In this document: one piece after another, positions 20,534 through 29,053 of the stretch | Layout of the letters: each line of letters opens with the position of its first letter | How positions within the stretch are numbered: position 1 is the first letter of the stretch | DNA from: Micromonospora citrea | Lineage (GTDB): Bacteria; Actinomycetota; Actinomycetes; Mycobacteriales; Micromonosporaceae | Length of the DNA: 64,000 nucleotides | Direction of reading: 5' to 3' | Assembly (NCBI RefSeq): GCF_900090315.1 | Contig: NZ_FMHZ01000002.1 | Span: forward strand, 1,342,501 to 1,406,500 | Notes under the pieces: generated by a model | Told to the model about the DNA's origin: nothing | What the model saw: the letters and a program-made list of their open reading frames with translations, nothing else | The model's database searches: none | Translations under genes and position numbers: made by a program

Positions 20534-21669
20534 GCCGCACGATCCACCTCTCCGCGCCGGACGTCGGGCCGCTGGAGGAGTCGTACCTGATCGCCGCCCT
20601 GCGGTCGGGCTGGGTGGCGCCGGTCGGGCCGGACCTCGACGCGTTCGAGCGGGAGGTCGCCGCGCGGGCGGGCACCCGGGGGGCGGTGGCGGTCAGCTCC
20701 GGCACGGCCGGTCTCCACCTGGCGCTGCTCGGGGTGGGGGTCCGGCCCGGCGACGTCGTCGTCGTCCCGACGCTGACCTTCGTGGCCACCGCCAACGCGG
20801 TCCGGTACACCGACGCCCGGCCGGTCTTCGTCGACTGCGACCCGCAGACCGGCAACGTCGACGTCGGCCTCGTGGCGGAGCTGATCCGGCGCCTGACGTC
20901 CCGCGGCGAGCGCGTCGGGGCGGTGGTGCCGGTCGACCTTTTCGGCAGCTGCGTCGACTACACCGCGCTGGTGCCGGTCTGCGCGTCGGCCGGCGTTCCG
21001 GTCGTCGAGGACGCCGCCGAGGCCCTCGGCGCGACCCATCGCGGCCGACCCGCCGGCTCCTTCGGGCAGGCGGGCATCCTCTCCTTCAACGGCAACAAGA
21101 TCATGACCACGTCGGGCGGCGGGATGCTCGTCTCCGACGACACGGCCCTGCTGGCCCGGGCCCGGCACCTCTCGACCCAGGCGCGCGAACCGACGCCGCA
21201 CTACGAGCACCGCGAGACGGGCTACAACTACCGGCTGAGCAACCTGCTCGCCGCGCTGGGGCGTGCCCAACTCGTCCGGCTGGACGGGATGATCGCCCGG
21301 CGGCGGCAGCTCCGCGACCGGTACGCCAAGCTCTTCGCCCCGGTCCCCGGCGTGCGGCTGCTCGGCGCGGAGGACGCGGAGTCCAACTGCTGGCTGACGA
21401 CCATCGTGGTCGACCCGGAGCGGTCCGGGTGGTCGGCCGCCGACCTGGCGACGCACCTGGCGGCGCGGGACATCGAGACCCGCCCGGTGTGGAAGCCGAT
21501 GCACCTGCAGCCCGCGTACGCCGACGCCGAGCGCCTCGTCACGGGCGCGGCCGAGCGGTTGTTCGCCGACGGGCTCGCCCTGCCCAGCGGCAGCGTCCTC
21601 ACCGAGGCGCAGATCGGCCACGTCCTCGCCGCCGTCGACGAGTTCCTGACGGCACGGACGGGAGCGTGA
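20530..21669 (+). CDS. pglE: DegT/DnrJ/EryC1-family sugar aminotransferase (PglE-like)
   Basis: PLP-dependent aminotransferase, 379 aa. It is predicted to aminate C4 of a UDP-4-keto-6-deoxy-GlcNAc using glutamate. It shows SSGTAGLHLAL (phosphate/PLP contacts), D161 in VVEDAAEALGA for the PLP pyridine nitrogen, and internal-aldimine K190 in FNGNKIMTTSGGGM. The C-terminal pattern is of the NDP-sugar type (TGYNYRLSNLLAALG, RPVWKPMHLQP). It sits between the PGT and the acetyltransferase genes, 4-bp overlapped with the first and 4 bp before the second, which fits the bacillosamine pathway. Other 4-amino sugars cannot be excluded by sequence alone. Confidence 0.88.
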   Translation: MSRTIHLSAPDVGPLEESYLIAALRSGWVAPVGPDLDAFEREVAARAGTRGAVAVSSGTAGLHLALLGVGVRPGDVVVVPTLTFVATANAVRYTDARPVFVDCDPQTGNVDVGLVAELIRRLTSRGERVGAVVPVDLFGSCVDYTALVPVCASAGVPVVEDAAEALGATHRGRPAGSFGQAGILSFNGNKIMTTSGGGMLVSDDTALLARARHLSTQAREPTPHYEHRETGYNYRLSNLLAALGRAQLVRLDGMIARRRQLRDRYAKLFAPVPGVRLLGAEDAESNCWLTTIVVDPERSGWSAADLATHLAARDIETRPVWKPMHLQPAYADAERLVTGAAERLFADGLALPSGSVLTEAQIGHVLAAVDEFLTARTGA

Positions 21670-21673
21670 CGGC

Positions 21674-22318
21674 GTGACGGTCCCCCTGGTGGTCGTCGGC
21701 TGCGGCGGCCACGGCCGGGAGGTCCTCGCGATCGCCCGCGCGATGGACGCCGCGGCCGGCCGGCGGCGCTGGCGCCTGCTCGGTTTCGTCGACGACCGCC
21801 CGTCGGAGGAGAACCTGAAGCGGGTGCAGCGGCTGGACGTCGCCTACCTCGGCGGGGTCGCCTGGCTGCGCGACGCGCCCCCGGACACGCACCACGTCAT
21901 CGGCATCGGTGATCCCCGCGTCCGGCGTGCCGTCGCCGGGCGCGTCAACGCGTACGGGGTGCCGGCGGCGAGCCTGGCGCATCCGGCGGCGACGGTCGGG
22001 CCGGACACCGTGTACGGCCCCGGCTTCGTCGCCTTCGCCGGGGCCCGCGTCACCACGAACGTCACCGTCGGGCGGCACGTGCACCTCAACCAGAACGCCA
22101 CCGTGGGGCACGACTGCGTCCTCGACGACTTCGTGTCGGTGAACCCGCTCGCCGCCGTCTCCGGCGACTGCCACCTGGCGGAGGGGGCGCTCGTCGGCAC
22201 GACGGCGGCCGTGCTGCAGGGGCTGCGGGTGGGGCGGGACAGCACGGTCGGGGCGGGTGCCTGCGTGGTGCGGGACGTGCCGGACGGCGTCGTCGTCAAG
22301 GGCGTACCGGCCCGTTGA
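21674..22318 (+). CDS. pglD: Sugar O/N-acetyltransferase, NeuD/PglD family
   Basis: 214 aa. The N-terminal nucleotide-sugar-binding domain (VVVGCGGHGREVLAIA) is followed by a left-handed beta-helix of hexapeptide repeats. H146 in NATVGHDCVLDDF is the expected catalytic base of PglD-type enzymes, which use acetyl-CoA to acetylate the 4-amino group of UDP-4-amino-6-deoxy-GlcNAc. The N-terminus is slightly extended (AAAGRRRWRLLGFVDDRP) but otherwise the length is usual. The GTG start lies 4 bp after the aminotransferase stop. It is the last gene of this three-gene run; an AT-rich spacer follows. Confidence 0.86.
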   Translation: MTVPLVVVGCGGHGREVLAIARAMDAAAGRRRWRLLGFVDDRPSEENLKRVQRLDVAYLGGVAWLRDAPPDTHHVIGIGDPRVRRAVAGRVNAYGVPAASLAHPAATVGPDTVYGPGFVAFAGARVTTNVTVGRHVHLNQNATVGHDCVLDDFVSVNPLAAVSGDCHLAEGALVGTTAAVLQGLRVGRDSTVGAGACVVRDVPDGVVVKGVPAR

Positions 22319-22467
22319 CCCGACGCCGCCTCGGCGACTCGGCTCAAAAATTCGGTCATCAAACCCGAAAACTCCCAAACATCGCTTTTATGCATGTATC
22401 AACTAGAGGAGCTCAATGCTCCTTCCGCCCCGGGCGGAAGCGGTCGGAGACGGACAGGGGAGCACAG
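22319..22467 (+). promoter_or_regulatory. AT-rich promoter region with a 19-bp palindrome
   Basis: 149 bp between the acetyltransferase and dehydratase genes. Bases 22342-22406 are strikingly AT-rich for this chromosome (for example CTCAAAAATTCGG, CTTTTATGCATG). CTTCCGCCC-C-GGGCGGAAG (22422-22440) is a perfect palindrome 27 bp before the start codon. A promoter plus operator, or a 5'-UTR hairpin, is likely. No factor can be named. Confidence 0.55.
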
Positions 22468-24339
22468 ATGCCGCCGGAGACAGAGACCAGCAGACTCAGC
22501 GAGCAGGGGTCACGCCGGGCCAGGGCGCGCCGCCGCACCATCGGATTTCTCGCCACCGACAGCACCGCCTGGATCGGCGGGTTCGTCGCCGCGGTCTGCT
22601 TCCGTTACGAGTTCGGCCTGACGGCCGGCCAGCTCGCGCGCGCCGCCGCCTGCGGCTTCCTCGCGGCCGTCGTGCACGTGGCCGTGGCGGCGGTGCGCCG
22701 GATCTACTCCGGACGCCATCCGCTGGGCAGCCTCCAGGAGGTGCAGGGGGTGGCCGGCACCGCCGCCACCACCGCCATGATCCTGCTGATCGGGCTGCTG
22801 CCGGCCGACGAACGGCCGGTGCCGGCGAGCACGCCGCTGGTCGGGGGCGCCCTGGCACTGCTCTTCATGCTCACGGCCCGGTTCACCTACCGGCACCGCC
22901 GCGACCTCGCCATGCGACCGGACGTCCGCTCCTCGAACCCGGTGCTGCTGTTCGGGCTCGGCGACGCCGGGCAGGGGCTGCTGCGGGCCATGCTCAGCGA
23001 CCCGCGCGGGCGGTACCGGCCGGTGGGCGCCCTCGACGACGACCCGGACAAGCGGGATCTGCGCATCGGCGGCGTACGCGTGCTCGGCGGCCGCCGGGAC
23101 GTCGCGGAGGCCGTCCGGCGCACCGGAGCGACGACGGTGATCTTCTCCGTCGCGAACGCCGACGCCGCGCTGATCCGGCACATCCGGGAGGCGACGCTGC
23201 AGACCGGCGCGGCGTTCAAGGTGCTGCCGCCGGTCGGGGACCTCGTCGACCACCGGATCACCGTCACCGACATCCGCGACGTGCAGATCGGCGACCTGTT
23301 GGGGCGCCGGCAGGTGGTGGCGGACATGCAGGTGCGGACCAACGGCCTCACGGGTCGGCGGATCCTCGTCACCGGCGCCGGCGGCTCCATCGGCTCGGAG
23401 CTGTGCCGGCAGCTGATGAAGGCCGACCCGGGCGAGCTGATGATGCTCGACCGCGACGAGTCGGCCCTGCACGGCCTGCAGATGTCGCTGACCGGGCGGG
23501 CCATGCTGGACGGTCCCGAGCTGATCCTCGCCGACCTCCGCGACGACGAGGAGATCCGGCGGATCATTCGCAGGCGCCGGCCGGAGATCATCTTCCACGC
23601 CGCCGCGCTGAAGCACCTCACGCTGCTGGAGCGGCACCCCGGCGAGGCGGTGAAGACGAACGTCTGGGGCACCCTCTCCGTGCTCGACGCCTGCCAGGAC
23701 GTGGCGCGGTTCGTCAACATCTCCACCGACAAGGCGGCCGACCCGATAAGCGTCCTCGGCTACTCGAAGCGGATCACCGAACGGCTGACCGCGCACGCCG
23801 CCTCCCGCTTCCCCGGCACGTTCCTCAGCGTCCGCTTCGGCAACGTGCTGAGCAGCCGCGGTTCGGTGGTGACCGCGTTCCAGCGGCAGATCGAGCTGGG
23901 CCGCCCGCTCACGGTCACCCACCCCGAGGTGACCCGCTACCTGATGACGCTGCAGGAGGCGGTGCACCTGGTGCTCCAGGCCGCCGAGATCGGCCGGGAC
24001 GGGGAGGCGCTGGTGCTGGACATGGGCGAGCCGGTCCGCATCGCCGACCTGGCGCGGCAGCTGGCCGAACAGGCGGAGAGCAGCGTGCCGATCGTCTACA
24101 CGGGCCTGCGGCCCGGCGAGAAGCTGCACGAGAACCTGTTCGGCACCGGGGAGGTCGACACCCGGCCGCTGCACCCGCTGGTCTCGCACGTGACGGTGCC
24201 CGCCCTCGACCCGATGGAGGTCAGCGGCCTCAACCCGTACGACGACGCAGAGAAGGTCGCCGCGCAGCTGGCCCTGCTCTGCGGCCACCCGGCCGGACCG
24301 GTCCACACCTCCTCGGTGCAGGTGCCGCTGTCCCGCTGA
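22468..24339 (+). CDS. pglF: Membrane UDP-GlcNAc 4,6-dehydratase (PglF/CapD family)
   Basis: 623 aa, predicted to convert UDP-GlcNAc to UDP-2-acetamido-2,6-dideoxy-4-keto-hexose, the first step of bacillosamine synthesis. The N-terminal part has about four transmembrane helices. A CoA-binding-like Rossmann region follows (VLLFGLGDAGQGLL) and then the SDR domain with TGAGGSIGSE (from residue 302) and catalytic T420-D421-K422 (ISTDKAADP). FHAAALKHLTLLE and RFGNVLSSRGSVV are family signatures. Leucine stands four residues before the lysine of GYSKR, where WbpM-like enzymes have methionine; the classical Tyr is absent, as usual for this family. The ATG 22468 has AGGGGAG upstream. It completes the set with the three genes before it. 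Confidence 0.9.
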   Translation: MPPETETSRLSEQGSRRARARRRTIGFLATDSTAWIGGFVAAVCFRYEFGLTAGQLARAAACGFLAAVVHVAVAAVRRIYSGRHPLGSLQEVQGVAGTAATTAMILLIGLLPADERPVPASTPLVGGALALLFMLTARFTYRHRRDLAMRPDVRSSNPVLLFGLGDAGQGLLRAMLSDPRGRYRPVGALDDDPDKRDLRIGGVRVLGGRRDVAEAVRRTGATTVIFSVANADAALIRHIREATLQTGAAFKVLPPVGDLVDHRITVTDIRDVQIGDLLGRRQVVADMQVRTNGLTGRRILVTGAGGSIGSELCRQLMKADPGELMMLDRDESALHGLQMSLTGRAMLDGPELILADLRDDEEIRRIIRRRRPEIIFHAAALKHLTLLERHPGEAVKTNVWGTLSVLDACQDVARFVNISTDKAADPISVLGYSKRITERLTAHAASRFPGTFLSVRFGNVLSSRGSVVTAFQRQIELGRPLTVTHPEVTRYLMTLQEAVHLVLQAAEIGRDGEALVLDMGEPVRIADLARQLAEQAESSVPIVYTGLRPGEKLHENLFGTGEVDTRPLHPLVSHVTVPALDPMEVSGLNPYDDAEKVAAQLALLCGHPAGPVHTSSVQVPLSR

Positions 24340-24349
24340 GGAATCTGAC

Positions 24350-24386
24350 GCGGACGCCGCCGGCCCGCCGGGCCGGCGGCGTCCGC
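24350..24386 (+). terminator. Terminator of the bacillosamine gene set
   Basis: GCGGACGCCGCCGGCCC (24350-24366) pairs over 17 bp with 24370-24386 around a 3-nt loop, 10 bases after the dehydratase stop. Confidence 0.85.
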
Positions 24387-24473
24387 GCGTGTGCTGGTGG
24401 AACCCACGGGCCCGAGGCGCGGATCCTGTCTCGCACCGCGACGCCGGGCTGCGGCGCAGGGCGGCGCAGGTGA

Positions 24474-24519
24474 GACGACAGGGCCGGCGACCGGAGTTCC
24501 GGTCGCCGGCCCTGTCGTC
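24474..24519. terminator. Bidirectional terminator between convergent operons
   Basis: A perfect 19-bp stem (24474-24492 with 24501-24519), whose loop GGAGTTCC can close further (GGA/TCC). It ends 4 bp after the stop of the - strand 2-epimerase gene and probably terminates that operon. Confidence 0.85.
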
Positions 24520-24523
24520 CGTG

Positions 24524-25648
24524 TCAGCGGCGGATGCCCGCCCAGTCGTGGTGCCGCCGGACGGTGGAGAGGATGAAGTCGACCACCCGGCGGGAGGTGT
24601 CCGGCACCCGGTAGTCGACCGGGCACGGCACCCCCTGGGCGGCGACCTGTCCGACGGTGACCTCGACCGCCTCGACCACGCCCTGCGGGTCGAGCCCGGT
24701 CATGATGATCCCGCCGGCGTCCAACGCCTCGGGGCGCTCGATCGACTCGCGCAGCGTCACGGCGGGGAAGCCGAGGATCGCGGCCTCCTCGCTGATCGTG
24801 CCGCTGTCGGAGAGTGTGCAGTAGGCCCTGGTCTGCAGGTGTACGTAGTCGAAGAGGCCGAACGGCTCGTGGAACGCGATCCCGTCGAGGGCGGCGGCGT
24901 CCGGCGCCAACGCCTCCAACCGCTTGCGGGTGCGCGGGTGCGTCGAGACCAGCACCGGATGTCCCCACCGGTCACGGACCGCCCGGAGGCAGTCGAGCAG
25001 GCGTTCCAGGCGGGCCGGCTGGTCCACGTTCTCCTCGCGGTGCGCGCTGACCACGAAGTACCGGCCGGGTGCCAGGTCGAGCTGGCGCAGGATCGCCGAC
25101 GCGGCGATGTCCGACCGGTAGTGTTCCAGGACCTCCCACATCGGGGAGCCGGTGTGCAGGATCCGGCGGGGGTGCAGGCCCTCGGCCAGCAGGTTGCGCC
25201 GGGCGTGCTCCGTGTAGACCAGGTTGAAGTCGGCGACGTGGTCGACCAACCGCCGGTTCGTCTCCTCCGGGACGTTCAGGTCGAAGCATCGGTTGCCGGC
25301 CTCCATGTGATAGACCGGCACCCGCATCCGCCGGGCCATCAGCGCGGCGATGCAGCTGTTGGTGTCGCCGAGCACGAGCAGCGCGTCCGGCCGCGTCTCG
25401 GCGATCGCCGTCTCCATGCCGACCAGCACGCCGCCCAGCACCCGGCCGAGCGACGAGGTGTCCACGCGCAGGAAGCGGTCCGGCTCGCGCAGCCGCAACT
25501 CCTTGAAGAAGACGTCGGAGAGGGTGCTGTCCCAGTTCTGGCCGGTGTGCACCAGCAGGTGGTCCACGGTGTCGTCGAGCCGGGCGATCACCCGGGACAA
25601 CCGGATGATCTCCGGTCGGGTGCCGACCACCGTCATGATCCGGGTCAT
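24524..25648 (-). CDS. capG: UDP-GlcNAc 2-epimerase family enzyme (CapG/WbjD-like)
   Basis: Non-hydrolysing UDP-sugar 2-epimerase, 374 aa. Signatures are VGTRPEIIRLSRV at the N-terminus, LVLGDTNS, HMEAGNRCFD with PEETNRRLVDH, SAHREENVD and SDSGTISEEAAILG. On its own it could be WecB (UDP-ManNAc). However, it is co-transcribed with CapE- and CapF-like enzymes, and GNRCFDLNVPEE is like the CapG group. The better call is therefore the last step to UDP-N-acetyl-L-fucosamine (2-epimerisation of UDP-N-acetyl-L-pneumosamine). The ATG overlaps the preceding stop by 4 bp (ATGA). Last gene of a four-gene operon. Confidence 0.86.
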   Translation of the reverse strand: MTRIMTVVGTRPEIIRLSRVIARLDDTVDHLLVHTGQNWDSTLSDVFFKELRLREPDRFLRVDTSSLGRVLGGVLVGMETAIAETRPDALLVLGDTNSCIAALMARRMRVPVYHMEAGNRCFDLNVPEETNRRLVDHVADFNLVYTEHARRNLLAEGLHPRRILHTGSPMWEVLEHYRSDIAASAILRQLDLAPGRYFVVSAHREENVDQPARLERLLDCLRAVRDRWGHPVLVSTHPRTRKRLEALAPDAAALDGIAFHEPFGLFDYVHLQTRAYCTLSDSGTISEEAAILGFPAVTLRESIERPEALDAGGIIMTGLDPQGVVEAVEVTVGQVAAQGVPCPVDYRVPDTSRRVVDFILSTVRRHHDWAGIRR

Positions 25649-26883
25649 GCCCGTCCTCTCTCTGCTGCCAGCTTGCTCATGATGTCCTCGAACTGGTCCA
25701 CGCCCACCCGCAGCGACATGCGCTCCTGGTAGACGCGCCGGGCCCGCAGGCCCAACTCGGCCCGCGTCGCCGGGGACTCGGCCGCCGCGACGGAGAACCG
25801 CGCGGCGAGCGCCCGCCAGTCCCCGGGCGGAGCGACGAGCCCGACGCCGGCCGAGCGGACCAGCGCCGCCGCGTCGCCCCCCACGGAGGCGATCACCGGG
25901 GCGCCGCAGGCCAGCGCGGCCTGCAGCTTCGACGGGATGCTGCCGCGCAGCGCCGGAAGATCGCGCAGGCAGACGAGCTGCCAGTCCGCGGCGGCGTACA
26001 ACTCGGCCATCTGCTCCGCAGGGCGGCGGCCCACGAAGCGGACGTTGTCGGCGCCCAGGTCGGCGGCGAGCCGCCGGGCGGCGTCCTCGCCCGCGCCGGA
26101 GCCGACCAGCACCAGGTCGACCCGCTCGCGGGCGGCGGCCGCCGCCCTGATCGCGGTCTCGATGCCCTGCAACAGGCCGATGTTGCCGGCGAACATCACC
26201 GTGCAGCGTCCACGGTGGCCCAGCGCCGCGCGGGCCGCGTCGGTGGCCGGCACCGGCCGGAACAGCGCGTCGTCGGTCCAGTTCCACACCACCCGCACCC
26301 GGCCCGGGTCCGCGCCGCGGGCCACCACCAGGTCGGCCATCGCCGGCGAGATCACCACGACGGCACTGGCCAGGCGGTACGTCGTACGCATCAGGGCGCC
26401 GATCCCCCGCTGCAACGCACGGCCGGCCCGGCCGGTCGGCGCCATGCCGGACCCCAGCACGGACTCCGGCCACAGGTCCTGCACGTGGAGCACGACCGGC
26501 GTACGCCGGGCCAGGCGGGCGATCGCCGCCGCGGCGAACGAGGTGGGTGGCGGATGGTAGACGTAGGTGACGTCGACGCCGGCCAACCAACGGAAGCCGC
26601 CCAGCGCGCTGCTGGCCCCGAAGGAGAGGTGGCTCAGCGCGCGCCGGGCGGCGGACGTGTCGTGGCTGGGATAGGCGGGCACGCGCCGGACGGCGACCGG
26701 GCCGTCGGCCTCGACGTGCCGCCAGCGTTGCCGCCAGCCCGGGAAGACGCGGCCGTGCGGATAGCTCGGGAAGGTGGTGAGCACCCGCACCTCGTGGCCC
26801 CGCTCCGCCAGCTGGCGCGCCAGGTTGCCGGGGATGAACACCCCTTCCGGCGGATACCACTGGCTGACCAGGCCGATTTTCAC
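25645..26883 (-). CDS. Glycosyltransferase family 4, WbuB-like (putative L-FucNAc transferase)
   Basis: 412 aa GT-B enzyme on the cytoplasmic face of the membrane. The N-terminal domain begins KIGLVSQWYPPEGVFIPGNL. The C-terminal donor-binding domain shows VMFAGNIGLLQGIETAI, LVLVGSGAGEDA, and a degenerate E-x7-E region (SIPSKLQAALACGAPVIAS). The pattern PPEGVFIPGNLARQLAERGHEV with VQDLWPESV matches WbuB-type transferases, some of which transfer N-acetyl-L-fucosamine. Its place inside the UDP-L-FucNAc operon, with GTGA and ATGA overlaps at its ends, supports that donor. Donor specificity is an inference. Confidence 0.82.
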   Translation of the reverse strand: MKIGLVSQWYPPEGVFIPGNLARQLAERGHEVRVLTTFPSYPHGRVFPGWRQRWRHVEADGPVAVRRVPAYPSHDTSAARRALSHLSFGASSALGGFRWLAGVDVTYVYHPPPTSFAAAAIARLARRTPVVLHVQDLWPESVLGSGMAPTGRAGRALQRGIGALMRTTYRLASAVVVISPAMADLVVARGADPGRVRVVWNWTDDALFRPVPATDAARAALGHRGRCTVMFAGNIGLLQGIETAIRAAAAARERVDLVLVGSGAGEDAARRLAADLGADNVRFVGRRPAEQMAELYAAADWQLVCLRDLPALRGSIPSKLQAALACGAPVIASVGGDAAALVRSAGVGLVAPPGDWRALAARFSVAAAESPATRAELGLRARRVYQERMSLRVGVDQFEDIMSKLAAERGRA

Positions 26884-28007
26884 GGGCCGCCCACCGCCTG
26901 CCCCGCCCCGGGCGGTTCCACCGGCTCGGGCCAGGTGTCCGGCCGGCCCGGGTCGAACACCTCGTTCGTCCAGAACATGGTGACCAGCTCGTCGGGACCG
27001 GTGTTGACCAGGTTGTGCACCCACATGGTGGGCATGTCCACCAGCACCGGCTCGTCGCCGGAGACGGGGAAACGCACGACCTCGTTGTCGCCGACCCTGC
27101 GCAGGCTGATCTCGGCCGAGCCGTGCAGCACGACGAACCGCTCCATCTTGGCCAGGTGGAAGTGCTCCCCCCGGGTGACACCGGGACGGGTCGTGGAGCA
27201 GAACGTCTGCCCGCCTCCCCCGTGCGCCTTGACCGTCTCGACCAGCTCGCCCCGGGCGTCGGCCCGGCGCGGCAGCGGCAACGGGTAGTGCGCGGGGAAG
27301 CAGTGCGACCGGTACGTGTTGAACAGCCGCACGTCGTGCCGGTCCAGCAGGGCCGGGATCTCCCCCGACCGGTAGGTGGCGGCGACGGCGGCGAGCCGGT
27401 CGGCGAGGTCCCGCACGCCGATCCGCAGCGCCGGCATCGCCGGGTCCCACGACTGCCCGGCCGGAACGCCGACGAGCCGGGCCGCCGCGTCGGTGACGTG
27501 CACCAGACTCAGCTCACGGTCCCCGTGCACCTCCGGCTGACCGCCCTCGGCGAGCAGCCGGCAGAAGGTCGCGACCGCGGAGTTGTAGAACGGCCGGCCG
27601 TGTTCGCCGTACAGGTTCGGCAGCAGGACGTCGTCGACGGGCAGGCCGGTGTCGGCCAGGATGCCGGCGGCGGCGGCCTTCGCGTCGCCGTAGGGCGTGC
27701 CGTTGCCGGCCTGCACCGAGTTGGCGAAGACCACCGAGCCGGGTGGGGTGGCGCAGTGTTTGAGACCCTGCGCGAGCTGGGCCGCGAGCTGCACGTTGCC
27801 GGCGGACACGTCCGCCGGCTCGCCCCGGTTGACCCCGGCCAGGTGCAGCACCCGGTCGGCCCCGTCGACCTTCGCGGCGACCCGCTCCGGGTCGGCCAGG
27901 TCGGCGCGGGTGACGACGACCGGCTCCGGCCAGCCGAGCACGCGCAGCAGCACCCGCACGTGCCAGCCGAGGAAGCCGCCGGCCCCGGTGACCGCGAGCC
28001 TCAGCAC
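26880..28007 (-). CDS. capF: CapF-like bifunctional UDP-sugar epimerase/reductase
   Basis: 375 aa. The N-terminal SDR domain (VTGAGGFLGWHVRV, HLAGVNRGEP, PYGDAKAAAAG in place of a strict YxxxK) is followed by a cupin from about residue 250. In the cupin, GVTRGEHFHLAKMERFVVL carries the His and Glu metal ligands. In Staphylococcus CapF the cupin epimerises C3 and the SDR domain reduces C4 of the CapE product to give UDP-N-acetyl-L-pneumosamine. Length and two-domain order agree. The GTG start overlaps the CapE stop, and the stop overlaps the glycosyltransferase start. Neighbours on both sides supply the steps before and after. Confidence 0.88.
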   Translation of the reverse strand: MLRLAVTGAGGFLGWHVRVLLRVLGWPEPVVVTRADLADPERVAAKVDGADRVLHLAGVNRGEPADVSAGNVQLAAQLAQGLKHCATPPGSVVFANSVQAGNGTPYGDAKAAAAGILADTGLPVDDVLLPNLYGEHGRPFYNSAVATFCRLLAEGGQPEVHGDRELSLVHVTDAAARLVGVPAGQSWDPAMPALRIGVRDLADRLAAVAATYRSGEIPALLDRHDVRLFNTYRSHCFPAHYPLPLPRRADARGELVETVKAHGGGGQTFCSTTRPGVTRGEHFHLAKMERFVVLHGSAEISLRRVGDNEVVRFPVSGDEPVLVDMPTMWVHNLVNTGPDELVTMFWTNEVFDPGRPDTWPEPVEPPGAGQAVGGP

Positions 28008-29053
28008 GCCAGCACCGGATCCCGCAGGGCCAGCTCCGCGCGGACCTCCGGCAACGTCTTGAGCAGCTCGACGATCTCCGGTACGCGCATCCGCGGCGCG
28101 TTGGCCGAGTTGAAGTCCTCGGTCGGACCCTGGCCCAGCTCGCCCTCGTCCACGTAGAGCGCGTAGTTCAGGTCGCGCGCGTCCAGCGGCACCCGGAGGA
28201 AGTCGCCGAAGTCGTCGGCCTGGGCGAGCTCCTCCCGGCTGGCGAGCGTCTCGGCCTGCTTCTCGCCGTGCCGTACGCCGATCACGTCGAGCTTGGCCGG
28301 CACGTCGAAGAGTTCGCAGACCGCCTCGGCCAGGTCGCCGATCGTGCAGGCGGCGGCCTTGCGGATGAAGATGTCGCCGGGGCGGGCGTGCTGGAAGGCG
28401 TGCTCGACCAGTTCGACCGAGTCGGCCAGCGACATCAGGAACCGGGTCATCCCCGGGTCGGTCACCGTGGGCGCCCGGCCCGCCTTGATCTGCTCGATGA
28501 ACAGCGGGATCACCGAGCCGCGCGAGTACATGACGTTGCCGTACCGGACGCAGGAGACCGTGGTGGCGCTGTTCGGGTTGTTCCGGGCGTGCGCCTGGGC
28601 CACCTTCTCCATCAGGGCCTTGCTCATGCCCATCGCGTTCACCGGGTGGACGGCCTTGTCGGTGCTCAGCACGACCACGGAGCCGACGCCGTTGCGCTCC
28701 GCCGCCTCGACGACGTTGGCGCTGCCCAGGACGTTGGTCCGCACCGCCTCCAGCGGGAAGAACTCGCACGACGGCACCTGCTTCAGCGCCGCCGCGTGGA
28801 AGATGTAGTCGATGCCCCGGCTGGCCCGCAGCACCGAGTCGTAGTCGCGCACGTCCCCGACGTGGTAACGGACCCGGTCGTCGCCGAGCTGCCGGCGCAT
28901 GTCGTCCTGCTTGGCCTCGTCGCGGCTGAGCACCCGGACCTCGCCGACGCCCCGGTCGAGGAGGCGGCGGACCATCGTCTTGCCGAAGGAACCCGTGCCG
29001 CCGGTGATGAGTACCCGCTGGCCGTTGGAATTTGTGGTCACTCCCGCTCCCAT
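28001..29053 (-). CDS. capE: CapE/WbjB-like UDP-GlcNAc 4,6-dehydratase/5-epimerase
   Basis: About 350 aa soluble SDR enzyme without membrane helices, unlike the dehydratase at 22.5 kb. It opens ITGGTGSFGKTMVRRLL, has HAAALKQVPSCEFFP, the catalytic LSTDKAVHPVNAMGMSK (Met in the Tyr position, as in the FlaA1/CapE group), RYGNVMYSRGSVIP, and the C-terminal RHGEKQAETL. It should start UDP-L-FucNAc synthesis from UDP-GlcNAc. Start: ATG 29053, or the GTG at 29041, which has GGGAG five bases upstream and leaves nine residues before the Rossmann strand, as in homologues; both are credible. First gene of the operon. Confidence 0.9.
   Translation of the reverse strand: MGAGVTTNSNGQRVLITGGTGSFGKTMVRRLLDRGVGEVRVLSRDEAKQDDMRRQLGDDRVRYHVGDVRDYDSVLRASRGIDYIFHAAALKQVPSCEFFPLEAVRTNVLGSANVVEAAERNGVGSVVVLSTDKAVHPVNAMGMSKALMEKVAQAHARNNPNSATTVSCVRYGNVMYSRGSVIPLFIEQIKAGRAPTVTDPGMTRFLMSLADSVELVEHAFQHARPGDIFIRKAAACTIGDLAEAVCELFDVPAKLDVIGVRHGEKQAETLASREELAQADDFGDFLRVPLDARDLNYALYVDEGELGQGPTEDFNSANAPRMRVPEIVELLKTLPEVRAELALRDPVLAC

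Noticed and set aside
25645..27181. Single very long ORF joining the 2-epimerase frame with upstream sequence
   Set aside because: Upstream part is a shadow of the WbuB-like and CapF-like genes; the epimerase has its own ATG overlapping the previous stop.
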